NCBI GenBank assembly: GCA_946544695.1
Contig: CAMNMO010000047.1
Coordinates: 1-12,752 of the forward strand
DNA from: an uncultured Ruminococcus sp.
Lineage (GTDB): Bacteria; Bacillota; Clostridia; Oscillospirales; Ruminococcaceae
Reading direction: 5' to 3'
DNA: 12,752 nucleotides
Below the pieces are notes generated by a model. It made no database searches, was not told the DNA's origin, and worked only from the letters and a program-made list of their open reading frames with translations. The position numbers and the translations under genes were made by a program. Of the stretch, positions 6,195 to 12,659 are shown one piece after another (the stretch's first letter is position 1; each line of letters starts with the position of its first letter).

Positions 6195-6617
6195 ATGAAA
6201 CGACCCTCATTCATGCAGGGACGGTACGGCGTGGACAAGCTGTTCTTCGCCGTCACCGCCCTTTGCCTGCTTATACTGATACTCAGCTTCACCGTGCTGC
6301 GGTATATTCCCCACATATCCATAAAAGGCGTGCTTGGCATCAACGGGCTTATCATGATAGTGAACACAGCCCGCATATTCTCAAAGGATATAGGCAGAAG
6401 GCAGCTTGAGAATATCCGCTTCACCCTATGGCTGAACAAGCTGAGAGGTCACAGCGGCACACCACGCCCTGCTAACAGACAAATGCTGCGTCCGCAGAAA
6501 AACATCAACAGCACCCCTAAATGCAGCTGCGGCACACCGCTTGATATCCCCGCCGAAAGGGGCAGCCATATCGTCATCTGCAAAAACTGCGGCAAACGCA
6601 ATCTTGTCAAAAAATAA
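6195..6617 (+). CDS. Membrane-anchored zinc-ribbon protein of unknown function (140 aa)
   Basis: The N-terminal half has two hydrophobic segments, about 15-36 (KLFFAVTALCLLILILSFTV) and 43-58 (IKGVLGINGLIMIVN). A basic linker (about 60-105) follows, then a C-terminal four-cysteine motif: C110 and C112 (KCSCGTP), C129 and C132 (ICKNCGK). This spacing suits a zinc ribbon on the cytoplasmic side. AAGGAG lies 12 bases upstream of the ATG, slightly far. It starts 38 bases after the last permease and a strong terminator follows, so it is probably the last gene of the ABC operon. I know of no named function for this arrangement. It might be an unrelated passenger gene. Confidence 0.75.
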   Translation: MKRPSFMQGRYGVDKLFFAVTALCLLILILSFTVLRYIPHISIKGVLGINGLIMIVNTARIFSKDIGRRQLENIRFTLWLNKLRGHSGTPRPANRQMLRPQKNINSTPKCSCGTPLDIPAERGSHIVICKNCGKRNLVKK

Positions 6618-6648
6618 CTTCTCCACATAAATCTGAATAAACGCAAGC

Positions 6649-6683
6649 GGCGCACTCCATCAGGGGTGCGCCGTTATTTTCTT
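6649..6683 (+). terminator. Terminator of the ABC operon
   Basis: GGCGCACTCC (6649-6658) pairs with GGGGTGCGCC (6663-6672) over ten base pairs with one G-T, closing an ATCA loop. GTTATTTTCTT follows. It lies 32 bases after the zinc-ribbon gene. Confidence 0.88.
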
Positions 6684-6724
6684 AAAAAGCACAAGACCGC
6701 ACGGGGGAGTATGCCCGAGCGGTC
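6684..6724 (-). terminator. Terminator of the sugar-transport operon
   Basis: On the minus strand GACCGC-T-CGGG pairs with CCCG-T-GCGGTC around an eight-base loop (6695-6724), followed by TTGTGCTTTTT. It sits directly against the plus-strand terminator, so the two convergent operons are closed back-to-back. Confidence 0.8.
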
Positions 6725-6731
6725 TCAGAAG

Positions 6732-6840
6732 GAATAAAGGTGGAAAGTTTAAGGGCTTTCCGTCCCTTCGGTATGTGTGAGCAAAGCATAAGGTGGGAAA
6801 CTTGCTCACGTTTGGAAGAAAGAATAGTTATTTGCTTTCT
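6732..6840 (-). other. Structured 3' untranslated region
   Basis: Between the DUF624 stop and its terminator are three more potential hairpins: AGAAAG/CTTTCT (6817-6822 with 6835-6840), GTGAGCAA/TTGCTCAC (6777-6784 with 6802-6809), and GGAAAG/CTTTCC (6742-6747 with 6756-6761). AAGGTGGAAAGTT (6737-6749) recurs imperfectly as AAGGTGGGAAACTT (6790-6803). No reading frame with a ribosome-binding site is present. It may be a stabilising 3' end or a 3'-derived small RNA. Confidence 0.4.
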
Positions 6841-6849
6841 GTCATAAGC

Positions 6850-7500
6850 TTATAGTTTTTCGATAAGCGCATCTCCGATGTCGGCAGTTTCAGCCTCAGT
6901 CAGCTTACCGCCCGCCTTGCGGAATGAGACTATGCCGATGAATGCGGCAGTCTCAGCCAGCAGAATGGGTATCGCACCCAGAAGCATCGCAGCTGCCAGC
7001 AGTTTTATGCTGCACAGCAAAGATACAAGCAGCATCAGCGCCCATACAGCCAGCAGGTTCTGAAGCTTGTAGAACATTGCTATCAGCACCTCGGGCATGG
7101 AAGGCAGCGGCTTGCAGAAAACGTGATAGGTAACAGTATATACCATAAGCGTCAGGAAAAATGCCATTGACGCCGCCAGCACATATCCAATCATGCCAAG
7201 TCCCACTTTGCCGCAGGCAAATATGCCCACCGCCTGAAGCACAGCTATCAGCTGCAAGGGCAGGTATCTCAGCATTCTCAGTTCCTCTGTAAGCTGCCTG
7301 AAGAAACGCTTTGTCAGGCTGTCGTAAACATCAAATCTTCTCAGTATAACGTCCTTGCCTATCATGAATGCAGATGTCAGCGCAGGCAGCGCCAGCACAC
7401 CAAGCGTCAGCACCATCGTACCGACACATACCACACTCAGCACAGCCACAAGGTGTATCATCGAAGTGATGCACGTCAGATCGGGTCTTTTCTTTTTCAT
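6850..7500 (-). CDS. YesL/DUF624 family membrane protein
   Basis: This 216-residue polytopic protein has the N-terminal DUF624 pattern: a first membrane segment, then GVLALPALTSAFMIGKDVI (about 33-51), the equivalent of the family's GIGPATAAL stretch, then a basic FRRFDVYDSLTKRFFRQ-like segment before the second membrane region. About five or six hydrophobic segments are seen. DUF624 genes commonly sit beside CUT1 sugar transporters, as here, but their biochemical role is not established. The start is the ATG at 7500, with GGGAAGGGAA nine bases upstream. A GTG at 7509 would be too close to that site. It is probably the last gene of the operon, 97 bases after the MalG-type gene. Confidence 0.8.
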   Translation of the reverse strand: MKKKRPDLTCITSMIHLVAVLSVVCVGTMVLTLGVLALPALTSAFMIGKDVILRRFDVYDSLTKRFFRQLTEELRMLRYLPLQLIAVLQAVGIFACGKVGLGMIGYVLAASMAFFLTLMVYTVTYHVFCKPLPSMPEVLIAMFYKLQNLLAVWALMLLVSLLCSIKLLAAAMLLGAIPILLAETAAFIGIVSFRKAGGKLTEAETADIGDALIEKL

Positions 7501-7530
7501 GCTCTGCACTTCCCTTCCCCAATGTCCATT

Positions 7531-7553
7531 CTGCGGCGCATTTCACGCCGCAG
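7531..7553 (-). other. Intercistronic hairpin
   Basis: CTGCGGCG (7531-7538) and CGCCGCAG (7546-7553) form a perfect eight-base-pair stem with a seven-base loop. There is no T-run on either side, so it is unlikely to be a terminator. It lies between the MalG-type gene and the DUF624 gene and may tune mRNA decay or expression of the last gene. Confidence 0.5.
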
Positions 7554-7597
7554 CGAGCACGGGTAATATCCTTATAGGAGAATATTGCATAGCAGTG

Positions 7598-8425
7598 TTA
7601 CATCTTTACCGAACCCGCAAGTCCGTTGTAGATGTACTTCTGCAGGAAGATGAATACTATCATTATCGGTATCATACCTATGATTATCGCCGCTGCCACT
7701 ATCTCGAAGGGTGTTGACATGGAACCGTAGAACTTGTACAGTGCCACTGTGAATGTCTGCACCTCACGGTTGAGGTAGAGGTTGGGGATATAGAAGTCGT
7801 TGTAAAGTCCGATGCCGTTGATGATTATCATCGTGGTGCATGCAGGCTTCATCAGCGGGAAGATTATGTGCAGGAATGTGTAGAAATAACCTGCGCCGTC
7901 TATCTGCGCCGCTTCATCTATCTCCCGTGAGATATTGTCGAGCTGATTGAGCATTACGTATATACCCACGATGCCAACGCCCGAATAAAGTATGATAACG
8001 CTCCACATGGTGTTTACCAGACCCACCGAATACATCATACGGAAGATCAGGTTCTGGGTGGCAACAACAGGTATGAACATGGTCAGTGTGAACATGGTCA
8101 TAACTATCTTCTTGCCCATGAAGTCAAATCTGTGCAGCACGTAGGATACCATCGCCGTCATGGTGACCTGAAGTGCCAGCGAAACAGTGAGTATTATCGC
8201 CGTATACAGGAAAGCCTTGCCCAGCTTGCCCACCCTTATCGCATAGGAGAAGTTATAGGTGTTGAGCCAGTTTTTAGGGGCTTCCAGCACGCTTGTGGTC
8301 GAATACTCGGCTCCCGTCTTGAATGCCATGAAGATAAGCGGGATAAGCGGTACGATAACAAATATGCTTGCCGCAATGAGGAAGACATATCTCACGACCT
8401 TGTAAAGCTTGGTTTCATTTGCCAT
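7598..8425 (-). CDS. Sugar ABC transporter permease, MalG type
   Basis: This 275-residue inner-membrane channel subunit belongs to a CUT1-family carbohydrate importer. Six hydrophobic segments are visible. The cytoplasmic loop that contacts the ATPase carries the EAA motif, EAAQIDGAG (171-179), followed by IIFPLMKPA. The N-terminus has the usual first segment and FMAFKTGAE turn (about 32-40). The start is the ATG at 8425, with AGGAGG about ten bases upstream. That site lies at the very end of the MalF-type gene, whose stop is four bases away, so the two permeases are co-translated. The sugar cannot be deduced. Plant-cell-wall oligosaccharides would fit a Ruminococcus, but this is a guess. Confidence 0.94.
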   Translation of the reverse strand: MANETKLYKVVRYVFLIAASIFVIVPLIPLIFMAFKTGAEYSTTSVLEAPKNWLNTYNFSYAIRVGKLGKAFLYTAIILTVSLALQVTMTAMVSYVLHRFDFMGKKIVMTMFTLTMFIPVVATQNLIFRMMYSVGLVNTMWSVIILYSGVGIVGIYVMLNQLDNISREIDEAAQIDGAGYFYTFLHIIFPLMKPACTTMIIINGIGLYNDFYIPNLYLNREVQTFTVALYKFYGSMSTPFEIVAAAIIIGMIPIMIVFIFLQKYIYNGLAGSVKM

Positions 8426-8429
8426 GATA

Positions 8430-9281
8430 TCAGTCCTCCTTTACCAGCAGTCTTTGCAGGCTTACAACTATCATTACGATAACGAATACCATTACCGACA
8501 GTGCTGCCGCAAAGCCCACACGGTTGGTGGACATGGACTGCTGGATCATGATAACAGGTGTGCCTGTGCCGTTTGAACCGTTCATCATGATGTAGGGTAT
8601 CTCGAATACCTGTATGGAACCCGAAACACTCAGCAGTATGTTGATGAACAGTACCTTCTTGATAAAGGGAATGGAGATATAGCGTATCTCCTGCCATTTT
8701 GTGCAGCCGTCCAGTGTGGCTGCCTCAAACAGTTCGTTTGGTATGGACTGCAAAGCACCAAAGAACATGATGAAGTTCATGCCGTAGTATCTCCAGATAC
8801 TGATAGATGCGATAGCAGGGTTTACCAGACTGAGGTCCTGGAGCCACTGGTGCTTCAGAACATCAAGGTGCAGCCAACCAAGTATGGTATTCAGGCTGCC
8901 TGCGTTATTGAAGAATATTATGAATATGGTGGAAATAATAACGCCGTTGAGAAGATAGGGTATTATGAGTATTCCTTTGAATACATTGAGTCCACGGAAC
9001 TTGCCGTTTATGACCACCGCCAGCAGCAGTGCGAAAACCAGCTGGGGTATAGCCACAAGGAAATACCATCCGCAGTTTTTGAACATTTTTATATACTCGG
9101 TGTTAGTGAACATTCGCTGATAATTTCTTATACCCACAAAGCGTATCTCGCCAAAGCCCTTCCAGTCGGTCAGGCTGAGAACGAAGTTGCCGATTATCGG
9201 CACATACGAGAATATCACGAGATGTATCATGGGCAGTATCAGGAACAGTAAAATAAACACCGAACGGTTTTTGCTTTTCAT
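8430..9281 (-). CDS. Sugar ABC transporter permease, MalF type
   Basis: At 283 residues this is the partner of the MalG-type permease. It has a typical short CUT1 MalF layout without the large periplasmic loop of enterobacterial MalF: first segment about 7-27, SYVPIIGNFVLSLTDWKGFG (about 25-44), VGIRNYQRMF (about 49-58), then five further hydrophobic segments. The EAA loop reads EAATLDGC (186-193), with Cys where Ala is more usual, followed by ISIPFIKK. The ATG at 9281 is preceded by CGGAGTGG. It lies 116 bases after the binding-protein gene, with a strong hairpin between them. Confidence 0.94.
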   Translation of the reverse strand: MKSKNRSVFILLFLILPMIHLVIFSYVPIIGNFVLSLTDWKGFGEIRFVGIRNYQRMFTNTEYIKMFKNCGWYFLVAIPQLVFALLLAVVINGKFRGLNVFKGILIIPYLLNGVIISTIFIIFFNNAGSLNTILGWLHLDVLKHQWLQDLSLVNPAIASISIWRYYGMNFIMFFGALQSIPNELFEAATLDGCTKWQEIRYISIPFIKKVLFINILLSVSGSIQVFEIPYIMMNGSNGTGTPVIMIQQSMSTNRVGFAAALSVMVFVIVMIVVSLQRLLVKED

Positions 9282-9314
9282 ATTTTACCACTCCGTTTAG
9301 TTTTGAGACAAGTC

Positions 9315-9353
9315 TTGCTAAAGGGCGATATATTCATATATCGCCCCAAGCAA
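9315..9353 (-). other. Hairpin between binding-protein and permease genes
   Basis: GGGCGATATA (9323-9332) and TATATCGCCC (9337-9346) make a perfect ten-base-pair stem with a TTCA loop. TTGCT (9315-9319) and AGCAA (9349-9353) extend it. It lacks a good T-run, so it is more likely an mRNA-stabilising or partial-termination element that keeps binding-protein levels above permease levels, a common arrangement in such operons. Confidence 0.65.
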
Positions 9354-9397
9354 TGTCATATAAGGAAATAAGGAAATTGGAAATCTGTCTGTTAAAA

Positions 9398-10825
9398 TTA
9401 CTGCCAGCTGTATCCCAGGAAATCTCTTGCTTCGGTGTAAGCCTTGTTCTGCTTCTCTACCTGTGCATCGTAAGCGGACCAGTCAGGTTCCTTTGTAACG
9501 TCGATAGTATCGAACAGGTTGCCCGCATACTTGTTGTCCTCCAGCAGTGCTGCCTCAGAGAGAACTTCCTCGTTGTGGATAGAGTTTTCATCGGTCGCAT
9601 AAGAGTACAGAACGTTGCAGGTACCTGCCTCAACTGCGTCGTCGATTATCTTGTACAGGTCGGGAACGATAGGTTCAACGCCCTTCTTCATTGCGATGTA
9701 GCCGCTGTCTGCCAGATACTGTGCATCTTCGGAGATGTACTCGATGAACAGTCTTGCAGCTTCCTTTTCGTCCGAACCCTTTGCGTTAGCGTAGCTGTCA
9801 GCCGCAGAAGCCATTACATACTGACCCTTGCCGAAATCGGGCGCAGGTGCGAACTTGATGGAAGCGGGGTCGCCGCCCTCGGGAACACGGCCCTGTATCT
9901 GGGGAACTACCCATGCACCGAACAGCATCATAGCTGCCTTGCCGTTGCCGACAGAGTCCATAGCAACGCCGAAGTCGGTGTAGATATCAGCCTCGAAGAA
10001 GCCCTTTGACTTCCACTCGGTATACATCTTTATGGTCTTGCCCATAGGCTCGCTCTCGCTGAAAGGAGTATCGCTCTTGAGCATGGAAGGATAAGCATCG
10101 TTGGAGCCTGCCACATAGTTAGCGAAATCGTTCATTGTGGACAGAGGCCAGTTTTCTATTCTGTGCATAGCGATGGGGTCGATACCTGCCTCACGCAGCT
10201 TGGTGCACATCTCCTCAAACTCAGCCTGAGTTGTGGGGATAGAGTCATAGCCAACGCTCTTGATGGTCTCCTCGTTGTAAACAACTGCATTGTTGTAGGT
10301 CTTAGCGGGCATCAGTGCATAAATGTACTGACCGTCGTTGAACATGGTATCAGCATAATCGCCGTACAGCTCTCTCGCCTCGTCAAGTGTGCAGTAAGGC
10401 TCAGCGTACTGCTGCCACTCCTCAATGCTCCAGTTAGGCGAAGTGTAGATATCGATCTCGGGATCCTGAGTCTGGAGCAGAGGTCTGATGTCGTCCTCGG
10501 TGGAGTTTACCTTCAGCTCAACATGAATGTCATACTCCTTCTCGAACTTCTCTGCCAGGTGCTTGAGGTATGCATAGGACTCATCACGGTAGGTGTTGCC
10601 GTCCTCGTCCTTCTTTTCTTCACCCAGAACACGGTTGCCGCCGTGTGTGTACAGTGTTATGGTCTTGCCCTTCAGTGAATCCTTGTCGATCTCATCAGCA
10701 GACTTGAAATCGGTCTTGCCGTCTCCGTTATCCTTACCTGCACCGCCGTTGTCGCCGCAGGAAGCCATAACGCCCACAGCCATTGTCAGGCTGAGTGCCA
10801 TCGCAAGCAGTCTCTTGATCTTCAT
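9398..10825 (-). CDS. Extracellular sugar-binding lipoprotein (solute-binding protein family 1)
   Basis: This 475-residue substrate receptor belongs to the CUT1 importer. It has a lipoprotein signal peptide: MKIKR, a hydrophobic stretch (about 6-20), and MASC with Cys23 as the lipidated residue, then a Gly/Asp/Lys-rich flexible linker to about residue 38. The mature domain starts GKTITLYTHGGNR, and later segments such as FGAWVVPQ and YVMASAADSYANAKGS match family 1 binding proteins. The ATG at 10825 has GGAGG nine bases upstream. A nine-codon-longer start at 10852 would add charged residues before the signal peptide. It is the first gene of the operon, and no ATPase gene follows, so a shared MsmX-like ATPase is likely used. 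The ligand is not identifiable. Confidence 0.93.
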   Translation of the reverse strand: MKIKRLLAMALSLTMAVGVMASCGDNGGAGKDNGDGKTDFKSADEIDKDSLKGKTITLYTHGGNRVLGEEKKDEDGNTYRDESYAYLKHLAEKFEKEYDIHVELKVNSTEDDIRPLLQTQDPEIDIYTSPNWSIEEWQQYAEPYCTLDEARELYGDYADTMFNDGQYIYALMPAKTYNNAVVYNEETIKSVGYDSIPTTQAEFEEMCTKLREAGIDPIAMHRIENWPLSTMNDFANYVAGSNDAYPSMLKSDTPFSESEPMGKTIKMYTEWKSKGFFEADIYTDFGVAMDSVGNGKAAMMLFGAWVVPQIQGRVPEGGDPASIKFAPAPDFGKGQYVMASAADSYANAKGSDEKEAARLFIEYISEDAQYLADSGYIAMKKGVEPIVPDLYKIIDDAVEAGTCNVLYSYATDENSIHNEEVLSEAALLEDNKYAGNLFDTIDVTKEPDWSAYDAQVEKQNKAYTEARDFLGYSWQ

Positions 10826-10943
10826 AATGATATCCTCCCTTTGATGTAACATATAATGTATTACCCGTTTGCAGCAGAAGAACGTTTGTTTCGTTTAAAA
10901 TTATTTTATCGAGTTTCAAATTCTTCATATCTGCCATGTTTAT

Positions 10944-10972
10944 ATTAAACACTAAATCACGAAAAAAATCAA
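10944..10972 (-). promoter_or_regulatory. Candidate promoter of the sugar-transport operon
   Basis: On the minus strand TTGATT (10967-10972) and TTTAAT (10944-10949) are 17 bases apart, two and one mismatch from consensus. This gives a leader of roughly 110 bases before the ATG at 10825. The region is AT-rich, so other starts upstream remain possible. Confidence 0.5.
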
Positions 10973-11030
10973 GAGGTTTTGCGAAATTTACTTAATTTTT
11001 CTCGCAATTACCCAGTTTATGTTGAATTGT

Positions 11031-11051
11031 ATTGTGCATATCATACACAAT
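11031..11051. promoter_or_regulatory. Inverted repeat, candidate operator
   Basis: ATTGTGCA (11031-11038) and TACACAAT (11044-11051) are inverted copies with one mismatch around a five-base centre. The spacing is one base off a Rex site and it does not match CcpA. It lies just downstream, in the operon's direction, of the first LacI/CcpA-type site. Confidence 0.35.
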
Positions 11052-11056
11052 TTTGA

Positions 11057-11070
11057 TGTAAACGTTATCA
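11057..11070. promoter_or_regulatory. LacI/CcpA-type operator 1 (cre-like)
   Basis: TGTAAACGTTATCA matches the cre consensus TGTAANCGNTNNCA at every defined position. LacI-family regulators of sugar operons use the same central CG palindrome, so a local LacI protein or CcpA could bind. It is about 85 bases upstream of the candidate -35 box. Confidence 0.65.
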
Positions 11071-11106
11071 ACAATTACCTGTTTTGCGACATTTGTAAAA
11101 TCATTT

Positions 11107-11120
11107 TGAAATCGTTTACA
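11107..11120. promoter_or_regulatory. LacI/CcpA-type operator 2 (cre-like)
   Basis: On the minus strand TGTAAACGATTTCA again matches TGTAANCGNTNNCA fully. It lies 50 bases from site 1 and 19 from site 3, measured start to start. Confidence 0.6.
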
Positions 11121-11125
11121 TTAAT

Positions 11126-11139
11126 TGGTAACGTTTTCA
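11126..11139. promoter_or_regulatory. LacI/CcpA-type operator 3 (cre-like)
   Basis: TGGTAACGTTTTCA fits the looser cre pattern WTGNNARCGNWWWCAW, flanked by T on both sides. It is the weakest of the three against the stricter consensus. Confidence 0.5.
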
Positions 11140-11171
11140 TTAATTACTATTAACTTAAATTAACCTTATAT

Positions 11172-11206
11172 AAAAAGCACCGAACGTCAGGGTGACATTC
11201 GGTGCT
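11172..11206 (-). terminator. Terminator after ribU
   Basis: On the minus strand a 14-base-pair stem (11176-11189 with 11193-11206, one T-G) closes a CCC loop and is followed by TTTTTATATAAGG. It lies 48 bases after the ribU stop and separates ribU from the sugar operon's control region. Confidence 0.9.
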
Positions 11207-11254
11207 CTCAGGCAGAATCATTATGTTTGATCTATCCCATTACGGGATACAAGT

Positions 11255-11956
11255 TTAAGACTTCACCAGTTCAAAGCTGCCCTTGAATACCACAAGTACC
11301 AGCACTACCGATGCAACGATAACAGCCGCAGCTATCGACATACCAACAACAGACTTCTTGTTCACGCTGAAATCGCTGTCGCCCTTAGGCAGCAGGTGGA
11401 CCGCCCTGAGTGCCTGTGACATGGGCTTATAAAGGATAAAGCATATTGCCGAGTTCAGCACGCTCTTTATCAGGTTGAAAGGCAGCAGCAGGGGCACTAT
11501 CATGCCTGCGACCGTCTTGACATCTGTTTCTGCGTAGATAGGTGTGATGATGAGGTTCATGACCAGCATAACGGCAGTCATGCTGAACACCGCAGCTGTC
11601 AGTCCGATAACTGCGCCCTTGAAACTCTTGTTATGCTTGTATATCAGTGAAGCGGTAACAGAAAATGTCGCACTGCCTGCAAAGTTCATCAGCGCACCCC
11701 AGAAGCCTGTGTCTGAAAGTGTGACCATCTCCAGCAGCGACTCAGCCAGTGCTACGCCCGCAGATGCAGTGGGACCGTAAACAAAGCCTGCCATAGTGGT
11801 AAAAACGTCCTTGAACTCCAGCGTCAGGAAGCTTACCTTGAACCTGAACACAAACACACAGATATAACCCAGTGCTGCGAACATGGCAAGTATGGTCATT
11901 TTCTTTACATCAAATCTCTTTGCGGGAACTGTGCCCGCAGCCGTTTTAGTACTCAT
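11255..11956 (-). CDS. ribU: ECF transporter S component for riboflavin (RibU)
   Basis: RibU is the membrane S component that binds riboflavin and works with the shared EcfA/A'/T energising module encoded elsewhere. This 233-residue protein has six hydrophobic segments. The stretch FLTLEFKDVFTTMAGFVYGP (about 43-62) corresponds to the FLKLDFSDIP-type motif of RibU. LMNFAGSATFSVTASLIYKH (about 89-108) and the ITPIY turn (about 136-140) also match the family. The assignment is confirmed by the FMN riboswitch directly upstream. The ATG at 11956 is preceded by GGAGG. The last segment and the short Ser/Lys tail make it slightly longer than the usual 190-200 residues. Confidence 0.93.
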   Translation of the reverse strand: MSTKTAAGTVPAKRFDVKKMTILAMFAALGYICVFVFRFKVSFLTLEFKDVFTTMAGFVYGPTASAGVALAESLLEMVTLSDTGFWGALMNFAGSATFSVTASLIYKHNKSFKGAVIGLTAAVFSMTAVMLVMNLIITPIYAETDVKTVAGMIVPLLLPFNLIKSVLNSAICFILYKPMSQALRAVHLLPKGDSDFSVNKKSVVGMSIAAAVIVASVVLVLVVFKGSFELVKS

Positions 11957-11988
11957 AAAAATTCCTCCAAATAATAACTATTCGGGAG

Positions 11989-12022
11989 AAACGATAAAAG
12001 CCCCCAAGCATCGCTCGGGGGC
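11989..12022 (-). terminator. Riboswitch-controlled intrinsic terminator
   Basis: On the minus strand GCCCCCGAGC and GCTTGGGGGC pair over ten positions (one G-T) with a GAT loop, followed by TTTTATCGTTT. It lies between the FMN aptamer and ribU, so FMN binding should favour termination and switch ribU off. Confidence 0.88.
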
Positions 12023-12039
12023 TAGTTTACATAAAACCG

Positions 12040-12171
12040 TCGTTTCTTCCATCCGGACTTTACCGTCGGTTCGGGATTTTCACCCGATCAGCGCCGTTCG
12101 GCGGTCGAGGACTTACGATATCCGCAGATACCGATCACCTCCGGTGTGGAATCTCACCACCCCTGAAACAA
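12040..12171 (-). promoter_or_regulatory. FMN riboswitch (RFN element)
   Basis: The minus strand carries the conserved core blocks in order: CAGGGGTGGTGAGATTCC near the 5' end, a variable arm, then GATCGGGTGAAAATCCCGAA, CCGACGGTAAAGTCCGGATG and GAAGAAACGA. Closing stem P1 forms from TTGTTTC (12165-12171) and GAAACGA (12040-12046). The element senses FMN and controls ribU through the terminator that follows. No clear promoter was seen in the 41 bases up to the preceding gene, so read-through from that gene or an unseen promoter feeds it. Confidence 0.96.
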
Positions 12172-12212
12172 ATATTAATTCTGTTCTGCCTGAACTATTG
12201 ATAAGCGGAGAA

Positions 12213-12620
12213 TTACTCCTCCACATCATCGTCAGAAAAATCGAACTCCAGGCTCTCGCCGCAGTTGGGGCATTCTACCGAGCCCTTCTCGACCATCTTG
12301 TCGTCCATGACGATAGTCTCGCCGCAGGTGGGACATACACACTCATACAGTGTCTCGTCATCGAAAGCCTCATCGTCGTCCTCATCGTCATCGTAGAACT
12401 CATCATAGAAATCGTCCTCCAGATCGGAGAGATCGTCACTCAGGCTGTCTACCACATCAACGGTCTCATCAGCCAGTACGGTAACGTCCTCGATAGCCTT
12501 TGCCATCTCCTCCATAAGTTCCGCCATAGCCTTCATGACCTTGCCCTGATCGGTGCTCTCGTCTATCTTCAGACCCTCCATAAGACCCTTCAGATATGCT
12601 GCCTTGTTGCTAAGCTCCAT
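12213..12620 (-). CDS. CD1247-type N-terminal domain protein with zinc ribbon
   Basis: This 135-residue cytoplasmic protein has three parts. A helical N-terminal domain (about 1-55, AAYLKGLMEGLKIDESTDQG and onward) matches the CD1247 N-terminal domain seen widely in Clostridia. A very acidic linker follows (about 56-92, rich in Asp and Glu with Tyr/Phe). The C-terminal four-cysteine zinc ribbon has CPTC at C96 and C99, and CPNC at C117 and C120. The extra C94 is not part of the usual pair. The ATG at 12620 is preceded by AAGGGGGCGG. It lies 39 bases after efp, a neighbourhood I recall as common in Clostridia. Its function is not known; the acidic linker suggests protein or RNA-polymerase contacts, but that is speculation. 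Confidence 0.8.
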   Translation of the reverse strand: MELSNKAAYLKGLMEGLKIDESTDQGKVMKAMAELMEEMAKAIEDVTVLADETVDVVDSLSDDLSDLEDDFYDEFYDDDEDDDEAFDDETLYECVCPTCGETIVMDDKMVEKGSVECPNCGESLEFDFSDDDVEE

Positions 12621-12659
12621 TAAAGCCGCCCCCTTTTCTTCAAACTTAAAAACTCAGTA

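Noticed and set aside
9353..10009. 218-residue plus-strand reading frame opposite the binding-protein gene
   Set aside because: It is antisense to a clear lipoprotein gene, shows no recognisable domain and lacks a ribosome-binding site.
10734..10952. 72-residue minus-strand reading frame in the leader of the binding-protein gene
   Set aside because: It starts with GTG without a ribosome-binding site, overlaps the candidate -10 box and runs into the binding-protein gene in another frame.
11031..11051. Rex (redox) operator
   Set aside because: TTGTG and CACAA are separated by nine bases, whereas a Rex site needs eight with A and T next to the arms.
11883..12623. 246-residue plus-strand reading frame across the riboswitch and the zinc-ribbon gene
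   Set aside because: It crosses the FMN riboswitch, terminator and two gene ends in antisense, so it is a chance opening.
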